Shown: positions 57,058-64,000 of the stretch, in pieces
Layout: each line of letters begins with the position of its first letter
How positions within the stretch are numbered: the first letter of the stretch is position 1
Made by a program: the position numbers and the translations under genes
Notes under the pieces: generated by a model
What the model was told of the DNA's origin: nothing
Databases searched by the model: none
The model's input: the letters and a program-made list of their open reading frames with translations, nothing else
From: Sorex araneus
Lineage: Eukaryota; Chordata; Mammalia; Eulipotyphla; Soricidae
Assembly: GCF_027595985.1 (NCBI RefSeq)
Contig: NC_073302.1
Coordinates: 280,829,116 to 280,893,115, forward strand
Length of the DNA stretch: 64,000 nucleotides
Direction: 5' to 3'

Positions 57058-57245
57058 TTTTTATTTATTTATTTATTTTTTGCTTTTTGGGTCACACCTG
57101 GCGATGCACAGGGGTTACTCCTGGCTTTGCTCTCAGGAATTACCCCTGGCGGTGCTCAGGGGACCATATGGGATGCTGGGATTTGAACCCGGGTCGGCCG
57201 CGTGCAAGGCAAACGCCCTACCCGCTGTGCTATCTCTCCAGCCCC
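57058..57245 (-). mobile_element. Type A SINE, young
   Basis: Near-consensus minus-strand copy (CACACCTGGCGATGCACAGG, GAACCCGGGTCGGCCGCGTG). Perfect 17-bp TSD ACATGGAACTATTTTAT at 57041-57057 and 57246-57262. Confidence 0.96.
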
Positions 57246-57373
57246 ACATGGAACTATTTTATGTGTACAATCAGATTCTAGTGGAAGAATCAAATTGTTT
57301 TATATTAGCTAATATAATTTTGTGGAATTTTGATTATTGCAGAATTCAACCAGGCCATTAAAATAGTAAATAT

Positions 57374-57553
57374 GGGGTCGGAGTGATAGTACACAGGAAG
57401 GGCATTTGCCTTGCATGCGGCCAACCTGGGTTCGATCCACAGCATCCCATATGTTCCCCCAACACCTTCAGGAGTTATTCCTGAGTGCAGAGCCAGGAAA
57501 AACCCCTGAGCATCACCAGGTGTGACCAAAAAAGCAAAAGAAAAAAAGAGAAA
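57374..57553 (+). mobile_element. Type A SINE, young
   Basis: GGGGTCGGAGTGATAGTACA head, GGGTTCGATCCACAGCATCC B-box region and body, A-rich tail with G interruptions. Perfect 14-bp TSD AAAATAGTAAATAT at 57360-57373 and 57554-57567. Confidence 0.95.
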
Positions 57554-57567
57554 AAAATAGTAAATAT

Positions 57568-58161
57568 TCCTCCTTCTTAAGACTTCAAAAACTAGTCAAT
57601 ATATAATAACAACTCTTTTTTGCCAATAAGAACTAGCATAAGCAAACCGAACCTTTATTACACAGATTGAACGTTTGTTTTCCAGAGAATGTATCTCTTG
57701 GTAGATACATAAGGTAAATAATGATATTAAAGTATCTTTGAAGAGATGAAATAGAGATCTTTAAAATTCACAAAAATTATCTGGTATATTTCAGTTTTCT
57801 TTGTTTTTGACTATACATAATGCACATTTTTAGAGAATGGATAAATAGAAACCCATAAAGCAATTAGAAATATCTTGAGCTCCAACTCAATTTGTGCTTT
57901 CTATTATCCCTCAGATATTGACTGTCGTACCAAATTAAATCCCAGCACTAATTGAACCACTGATTCCCTTAATAATAATAAAGTTGAAATGGCAAATTAG
58001 AGGTTAGTATAATTTTTATTGTGTCAAGAAAATAATACAACAAATAATCAAAATGAAAAAACTTCATATTTTGGATAAAATAAAGGTTCATTTCATTTCC
58101 ATGAGAACTAGACAAATTCAATAATTATCGGAGAAATTTGCAATCTCATTTAAACCTGTAT
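57568..58161. other. AT-rich intergenic DNA
   Basis: No recognisable feature. Confidence 0.5.
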
Positions 58162-58178
58162 CAAAAGTCATTAACTTG

Positions 58179-58349
58179 GGGTTGGAATGATACTATAGCA
58201 GCTAGAGCATTTGCATTGCACACAGCCGACCTGGGTACAATCCCCAGAATCTCATATGGTCCCCCAAGCACCTCCAGGAATAATTCCTGAGTGCAGAGCC
58301 TGGAGTAACCCCTGAGTGTGTGTGATTGGCTGGGTGTGATTGGCCCCCA
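58179..58349 (+). mobile_element. Type A SINE with truncated tail
   Basis: GGTTGGAATGATACTATAGC head, GGGTACAATCCCCAGAATCT B-box region, CACCTCCAGGAATAATTCCT body. The 3' end has a duplicated GTGTGATTGGC and only CCCCCA instead of a poly(A). Perfect 17-bp TSD CAAAAGTCATTAACTTG at 58162-58178 and 58350-58366. Confidence 0.94.
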
Positions 58350-58366
58350 CAAAAGTCATTAACTTG

Positions 58367-58828
58367 AAACACCAGCAAATATTAGGTTTTTGCATTTAAA
58401 TATGTTTTGTATAATATAAGCAGCAGATATTATAGTGTAACTTACTTTATGTTCACCACATTATTTGGGAATATGATTTTAAAATTCACAAATCTACATG
58501 TTTTGTCATGGTCATTTTATAATCATTTATAATGTAAATATGTGTTCTCTGTTTTAAGTAGATCATGACCCATTTGCAGACTGAATGACAAAATGAAGTT
58601 TTCTCAAAAGTATGTTCTTGGTTATAAAAAGAAATTTTATGAAGGTTAGGAGACTCTTGACTCAATATGATGTTCTTCAGAGAAATACCTGCAGGCTTCA
58701 ATATTCAGTATGTTAAGGTTAAAATAGAAAACAAGAAATAGTACAGTCCAAATAATTTTTAACAAAGGAATTCATTCTTATTCCTTTTAAGGGAAAAACA
58801 GTAGAACTTAGAAGAACTAGACTGAGAA

Positions 58829-58830
<2 letters not shown>
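58367..58830. other. AT-rich intergenic DNA
   Basis: No recognisable feature. Confidence 0.5.

Positions 58831-58879
<49 letters not shown>
58831..58879 (-). repeat. (CAT)n microsatellite
   Basis: A 49-bp, nearly pure trinucleotide run. It replaces the GACAGT/GATACAGT repeats seen at the same position in other RTE-type tails. Confidence 0.96.
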
Positions 58880-59128
58880 GTCGTCATCTCGTTGATCGTC
58901 GATTTTCTCGAGCTATCTCAGTAACGTCTCCATTTGTCCTAATCCTGAGATTTTAGAAGCCTCTCTTTAATCGTCCTTTCCAACAGTGCTGCGTGGAGGC
59001 TTTTTCAGGGTCAAGGGAATGAGCCCCATCATTGTTACAGGTTTTCACATATGAATATGCCACAGGGAGCTTGCCAGGCTCTCCCATGCGGGCAGGAAAC
59101 TCTAGTTCTCCCAGAGGGAAAACTAGGC
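58831..59128 (-). mobile_element. Long-tail RTE-type SINE ending in a (CAT)n array
   Basis: Minus strand: type B inner body (GGCAAGCTCCCTGTGGCATA), then GGGCTCATTCCCTTGACCCT, the long-tail segment (GGCTTCTAAAATCTCAGGAT), AAATGGAGACGTTACTGAGA, CTCGAGAAAATCGACGATCA and a terminal array of ATG trinucleotides (CAT on the plus strand, 58831-58879). The tRNA-like head is missing. Confidence 0.87.
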
Positions 59129-59289
59129 TATAAAATGTTACCACAGACATTTCCTCCTCATATCAATTCTGTTTAAGTTAATAGATCTCCAAGATAAGCG
59201 GGTTCAGAGACTCTCTAAAAATCAAGATTCAACTAGAAATCTAGTTCATAAAAGAACAGGTGAGTCCTTTATGACAGTTAATTCAAATG

Positions 59290-59418
59290 TATAACAGTTA
59301 GCCTCTTAGCTTCACATGCACAAGAGCTGGGTTCAATCCCCAGCACCATGCAGTCCTCCAAGCACTGAGTCAAGAGTAGCCCCTCAAACTTTGGATATGG
59401 CCCTCAAACAAAAATAAA
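59290..59418 (+). mobile_element. Old SINE fragment
   Basis: GCTGGGTTCAATCCCCAGCA B-box region, GAGTCAAGAGTAGCCCCTCA body, CCCTCAAACAAAAATAAA tail. The head is decayed. Confidence 0.72.
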
Positions 59419-59985
59419 TTGGGTCGAATGGTAACTTGGTAGTGCATGGCTGTGGATATTTTCTTCTCATCCATAAAGATTCTGAAACCTGCTTGAAAAA
59501 AAGGTTAAATATCACTACATGATTCAAGATTATTCAGTGAAAAGGGATACCAAGGCACTAACAGACTGAAAATGCATAGCTACAAATAAATATCAAGATT
59601 AAACATCAAAGCAATAAATTATTATAATTCTCATACTGGGAAATATATTCAGTAAGACTATTGGCATGCAAGATGAACTTAAATCTTGAGTTTGTATTTA
59701 CATTATCTAAAACAGCAAACATAGTCACATAGCCTCCAAAATAAATACCAAATCTACTTATGATTAGGATTCAGCTATGGATTATAGATATACTTCCTCT
59801 GGTGGTGAATTAACTCCACAAATTTTAGGAACACAGTTGCTCCCCGTTTACTATCCCACTATCTCCAAGAGTGAGATTCAGCATCATGAACCAGGCTGAC
59901 TCCTAGGAAAATTGCTTGTCTCTACAACCTGAACAAAAGGAAAAGGAAGGGGGGAAATGGTGTCCTTATTACATAAGAAAAGTTA
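59419..59985. other. Intergenic DNA
   Basis: No recognisable feature. Confidence 0.5.
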
Positions 59986-59996
59986 TTATACACATA

Positions 59997-60215
59997 GGGC
60001 TGGAGCGATAGCACAGCGGTGTTCTATTCCTCCACCCTCTCGAAGAGCCCGGCAAGCTACTGAGAGTATCACGCCCACACAGCAGAGCCTGGCTAACTCC
60101 CCGTGACGTATTTGATATGCCAAAAACCAGTAACAGTGTCTCACAATGAGAGACATTACTGGTACCCGCTTGAACAAATTGATGAGCAACGGAATGACAG
60201 TGACAGTGACAAAAA
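59997..60215 (+). mobile_element. Type B SINE with deletion in the head
   Basis: Begins GGGCTGGAGCGATAGCACAG but jumps from the A-box directly to GTTCTATTCCTCC, removing about 40 bp up to the B-box. Body and tail are normal (AGCCCGGCAAGCTACTGAGA, AACGGAATGACAGTGACAGT). TSD TTATACACATA (59986-59996) versus TTATATACATA (60216-60226). Confidence 0.9.
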
Positions 60216-60456
60216 TTATATACATAAGGAAAGAATTCATTTCTTAAGCAATATTTTGTATATTGTAAAACAATTATACAAAGAACATTATGTTCAAGAA
60301 TGAGATTCTCTAAACTCATAAACAAGATAGAATGGGGATAGGAACTCTGATAATCAAGAGTTTTTAACAGGAGTTTCACTCTTGCATCCATCTCATTGAC
60401 TAAAACTTAGTGACATGGCCATATATTCATGGAAAGGGAGACAGAATTCTTGAATT

Positions 60457-60640
60457 TTTATTTTGATTTTTATTTTGCTTTTTGGGTCATACCTGACCAT
60501 GCACAGGGGTTACTCCTGGATTTACACTCAGGAATTACTCCTGGCAGTGCTCAAGGGACCATACGGAATGCTGGAAATCGAATCCTGGTTGGCCTCTGGC
60601 AAGAAAAATGTCCTACATGCTGTACTATCACTACAGCCCC
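60457..60640 (-). mobile_element. Type A SINE
   Basis: T-rich tail with GATTTTGA spacing, GGGTCATACCTGACCATGCA, GGAATTACTCCTGGCAGTGC, then a head with several changes. Perfect 15-bp TSD CAGAATTCTTGAATT at 60442-60456 and 60641-60655. Confidence 0.94.
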
Positions 60641-60655
60641 CAGAATTCTTGAATT

Positions 60656-60941
60656 ACAACAGGTCATCATTGGTCCTCTTAAAATGTCAGACATTGCTTA
60701 TTAAAGAAAATAGAGAGAAAAGGTGGTGAGCAAGCCAACAAGTTTGCAGGGCATAATATGTTGGGGGAAATTAGTGGAGACCTCTTTTTAGCTATCTGAA
60801 CATTGTTTCCTTGAACTACAAAGGTAAAAATGTTTTGCCTCATTGAGACATTTCTGGTGGGCAACTTGAAGTTTAGTTCTGTCTTTAATAAAACAAAAAC
60901 TCTCCATCTGCCTTAATGACTAAGATAATCTAGCTATTAAA
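60656..60941. other. Intergenic DNA
   Basis: No recognisable feature. Confidence 0.45.
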
Positions 60942-60953
60942 CATGGTATTACA

Positions 60954-61136
60954 TGGGGCTGGAGCTATAGTACAGCGGGTAAGGCATCTGCCTTCAATGC
61001 AGCCAACCTGAGTTTAATTCCCAGCATCCCACATGGTCCAATGAGCACTGCCAGGAGTAATTCCTGAGTGCAAAGCCAGGAGTAATCCTTGTGCATTGCT
61101 GGATGTTACCCGAAAGGAAAACAAACAAACAAAAAT
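60954..61136 (+). mobile_element. Type A SINE
   Basis: GGGGCTGGAGCTATAGTACA head, GAGTTTAATTCCCAGCATCC B-box region, CACTGCCAGGAGTAATTCCT body, AAACAAACAAACAAAAAT tail. Perfect 12-bp TSD CATGGTATTACA at 60942-60953 and 61137-61148. Confidence 0.95.
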
Positions 61137-61350
61137 CATGGTATTACAAAATACTGTTTAAAAAATGAAATTCTGCTATACTAGTCTTTAATAATAGTAA
61201 TAGCATTATTATTTTTTATTAAAAATGATTAAAGATGATACGCCTATTTATTACCTCAAGTACAACCCAGAAGTTAGGAAGATAAATTGCGATAAATATA
61301 TTTTAAAGTTTAATTTTAAGAAAAATAGTATAAAGTTTATCAACCAATAT

Positions 61351-61586
61351 CACTGTAACACTGTCATCCCATTGCTGATTGATTTGCTCAAGCGGGCACC
61401 AGTAATGTCTCCATTGTGAGACTTGTTACTGTTGTTGACATATCGAATACGCCACAGGTAGCTTGCCAGGCTCTGCTGTGGGGGCGAGATACTCTCAGTA
61501 GCTTGCCCGGCTCTCTGAGAGGGATGGAGGAATCAAACCCAGGTTGGCAACGCCCTATCCGCTTTGCTATGGCTCCAGTCCATCAT
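61351..61586 (-). mobile_element. Type B SINE
   Basis: Tail CACTGTAACACTGTCATCCC, GATTTGCTCAAGCGGGCACC, body GGTAGCTTGCCAGGCTCTGC, B-box antisense GAATCAAACCCAGGTTGGCA, a small deletion, head CTTTGCTATGGCTCCAGTCC. Short TSD CCAATAT at 61344-61350 and 61587-61593. Confidence 0.92.
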
Positions 61587-61593
61587 CCAATAT

Positions 61594-62450
61594 ATTCCTG
61601 TATTAATTTCAGACTTTACTGAAAATTTACAATTTTCAGTAAACAGGAATTTTAAAACATATGCAGAATGAATGCTCAGTATAATTCAAATGAAAATCAT
61701 GCACCATTTAATTTCAAAATGAATATAGGGAGTGTTATAAAAAGAAACACAAGCAATTAAGAAAATGAAATTTGAAGACACCAAGAAAGCATATTTATGT
61801 TAATCTGATACTGCTCATTCAGTTGCTTAAGTCCTGGTAAAAGCTCTAAACAATTTATGGCCAGTTCCCTAAACTAAAAAGTTTCTGTCTTAAATGTTTT
61901 ATTTCATGTAAAAAATACATTTTTATATGTATAAATCACTCTATAAATACAAATGAGTGTCTTCTCATGTATGTGGGTGATATTGTGTGTCTTCTTGCTG
62001 GCCACCCTACAGTAATTCACGCTCTCCAGCTTCTACAGTACAGCTGTGAAGTCAGTAGGGAGTCATTCAATTATGTGTGATTTTACACATCTGTCAGTTA
62101 AATCTGCACATCAAATGTAACATGCTGCCAGAGGGAAATTATAGGGATTTGTGGGTTCCCTGAAAGACATTGGATCTACAAACCAAATAAAAGATCAATT
62201 AAAAGAATCTCTCCCTCTGTTACAGAAAGACATTCCATTTGCACTAATAGATGTGATATAGCAGTTCTAATAAATTTTTTCTAGCAGAAGGAGGTTCTGG
62301 AAACATGAATAGAGAGAAAATGAATTCTATGGCTTAATTTGGCATGCTCTTAAGAAGGAGGAGATTCCGTGGACAATGTTGAATATCAGTGGTGCCCATC
62401 CATTCCTTCAAATGTAGCCAGAGAAAATTAAATATAGAATAAGCATCATT
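61594..62450. other. Intergenic DNA
   Basis: No recognisable feature in about 860 bp. Confidence 0.5.
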
Positions 62451-62747
62451 CTTTCCTTCCTTCCTTCCTTCCTTCCTTCCTTCCTTCCTTCCTTCCTTCC
62501 TTCCTTCCTTCCTTCCTTCCTTCCTTCCTTCCTTCCTTCCTTCCTCCCTCCCTCCCTCCCTTCCTCCCTCCCTCCCTCCTTTTCTTTCTCCCTTCCTTCC
62601 TTCCTTCCTTCCTTCCTTCCTTCCTTCCTTCCTTCCTTCCTTCCTTCCTTCCTTCCTTCCTTCCTTCCTTCCTTCCTTCCTTCCTTCCTTCCTTCCTCCC
62701 TCCCTTCCTTCCTTCCTTCCTTCCTTCCTTCCTTCCTTCCTTCCTTA
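62451..62747 (-). repeat. (CCTT)n microsatellite (GGAA on the minus strand)
   Basis: About 297 bp of TTCC units with CTCC blocks at about 62544-62580 and 62697-62704. It ends near a CT-rich stretch (62748-62850) that leads into a minus-strand SINE, so the array lies on the SINE's tail side. The 109-codon minus-strand frame is an artefact. Confidence 0.97.
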
Positions 62748-62851
62748 TCTTTCTTTTCTTCTCTCTCTCTCCCACCCTCTTACCCTCTGTATTTCTTTCT
62801 CTCTCTCTTCCCCCTTTCTCCCTTTCTCTCTTCTCTCTTTCTTTCTCCTCT

Positions 62852-62943
62852 TATGGGCCACACATGGATGTGTAAATAGCAAACTCCCAGCTCTGTGCTC
62901 ATGGATCATTCTTAGTAATGTTCAAAGTGTCAAATGTAGTGTT
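62852..62943 (-). mobile_element. Old SINE, tail half, split by an L1
   Basis: TGGGCCACACATGGATGTGT, then CTCTGTGCTCATGGATCATT, type A body in antisense. It is interrupted at AAATGTAGTGTT (62932-62943) and resumes at 63192. Confidence 0.78.
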
Positions 62944-63179
62944 TTTGTTTTGTTTAAATATTGAATGTAATCAAAGTAAAGTGAAAGTAAAGTGAAATTT
63001 ACCAGTTACACATGCAGGGTGGGGGGCTGGGGAGGTGGGGGGAGGGGGGAGGTATATCGTGATTCTTGGTGGTGGAATATGTGCACTGGTGAAGGGATGG
63101 GTGTTTGAGCATTGTATAACTGAGACTTTAACCTGAACGCTTTGTAACTTTCCACATGGTGAATTAATAAAAGAAAAAA
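62944..63179 (+). mobile_element. Short L1 insertion with L1 tail sequence at both ends
   Basis: A 236-bp insertion between perfect 12-bp copies of AAATGTAGTGTT (62932-62943 and 63180-63191). The right part is the sense L1 3' UTR: GGTGGAATATGTGCACTGGT, TTTGAGCATTGTATAACTGA, ending TTAATAAAAGAAAAAAA. The left part (62944-63018) reads TTTGTTTTGTTTAAATATTG, then AATCAAAGTAAAG, like the antisense of an L1 3' end. Confidence 0.82.
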
Positions 63180-63191
63180 AAATGTAGTGTT

Positions 63192-63260
63192 GTTTATCAC
63201 ACTTGGGTCAACTACATGCAAGACAAGCAACTTAATCTCTTTACTATCTCTCTGGACCCA
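63192..63260 (-). mobile_element. Old SINE, head half, split by an L1
   Basis: ACTTGGGTCAACTACATGCA, then CTTTACTATCTCTCTGGACC, the antisense of the tRNA-like head. It completes the copy that starts at 62852. Confidence 0.78.
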
Positions 63261-64000
63261 AAAAATATCCGACTTTATTCTTAGTGTGGCAAATTTTCTT
63301 AAAAATAAAATTTTCTTTCTTTATTATTCTTTCTGTATTATAAGATAAATATCAGTATCTTTTAGGGTGCTTATATACAATCAGAAGATACTTGCATTTA
63401 TTTTTACCCTGTTGCTGTATAAATTACTAAAACTACTGTTCTCTTCTCATTATTTGTTAATATTTGCACAGTTTGTCAGTTTTTCCTTGATCAGATACTC
63501 ATATGTATTGTATAAACACAGCATTTTTTATTTAAGATAAAATTAATATTTATACAAAAATGGCAGATCTTCTTTAAAATTCTTCCATATTAAAAATGTG
63601 AAATGAATGGCAGTAAAATATTATAAAAATTCTTCAAAAAGTGAAACATTATTTTCCCCCTGTAATCTATTCATGGATTTGAATATTATCTGCACCCAAC
63701 TAATTCCCCCTGTTTTTGTAGACAGGACTTAATTTTACTGAACAATTCTCTAGGTCCATATGAAAGCTTTTTCAATCTGTCGGTGGTAATCCTGAACCAC
63801 ATTCTACTTTTCTTTTGTATCTTGGTTTCTTGTGAAGTGAAAGCAAAGCAAGGTAACCTTAGCAATTCTCTCATGTGAATCAGAATGGACAACTTGATCC
63901 TGTTTCATCTCAGATTAGCACTATGTCCTAGATCACTTTTCACAACCATTAAATGTTAAAATTACATCATTTACTGTGTGGCAAGAAGCCAAAAGGAAGG
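63261..64000. other. AT-rich intergenic DNA
   Basis: No recognisable feature up to the window end. A 68-codon minus-strand frame at 63686-63892 has no recognisable domain. Confidence 0.5.

Noticed and set aside
62446-62775. 109-codon repeat frame, and similar frames at 21052-21539
   Set aside because: Products of GGAA/CCTT tetranucleotide arrays; stop-free by composition.

Overview
This window looks like mammalian, gene-poor, AT-rich intergenic DNA. I found no exon, protein-coding gene, rRNA, functional tRNA or CRISPR array. Dozens of SINE copies carry one tRNA-like head (GGGCTGGAGCGATAGCACAG at the 5' end, RNA polymerase III A- and B-boxes inside). From memory this resembles the shrew SOR-type SINEs of Eulipotyphla, so a shrew such as Sorex is my best guess; I could not search to confirm it.

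The content is layered retrotransposons. (1) Type A SINEs: tRNA-like head plus a body ending in CCAAAAAGCAAAA and a poly(A) tail. The young copies have perfect 12-18 bp target-site duplications (TSDs). (2) Type B SINEs: the same head up to the B-box, then a different body, and a 3' end reading CGAGCAAATCGATGAGCAAC followed by GACAGTGACAGTG repeats with no poly(A). (3) L1 fragments, mostly 3' ends, plus one L1 with intact ends but a large internal deletion (39411-41213). (4) Three solo-LTR-like elements of about 1.1-1.2 kb (11211, 25306, 49028). Two have TG...CA ends and 6-bp TSDs, and one sits inside an older SINE. (5) A 608-bp piece of an RTE-clade LINE (40578-41185), inserted into the tail of the deleted L1.

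The main point is how these parts fit together. The last codons and 3' UTR of the RTE piece match the tail of the type B SINEs. The window therefore shows two SINE families built on one tRNA-like head: one with an L1-type poly(A) tail, the other with an RTE-type tail. This parallels the ruminant Bov-tA/BovB pair, but the RTE C-terminus here looks more like nematode RTEs than BovB. A tail-only 67-bp insertion with its own TSD, long-tail variants, and several insertions with 3' tails at both ends inside one TSD add to the picture.

Layout: 1-3.2 kb unsorted AT-rich; 3.2-12.5 kb SINEs, L1/HAL1-like remnants and LTR 1; 12.5-17.2 kb L1 and a 560-bp RTE-tailed element; 17.2-25 kb sparse SINEs and two GGAA arrays; 25.3-26.5 kb LTR 2; 26.5-29.7 kb no recognised repeat; 29.7-34.9 kb dense nested L1/SINE; 36.6-43.8 kb the deleted L1 with RTE plus SINEs; 44-50.2 kb SINEs, a TC array and LTR 3; 50-64 kb scattered SINEs, a CAT array and a CCTT array. 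Open frames in the window are chance frames inside repeats or microsatellites.
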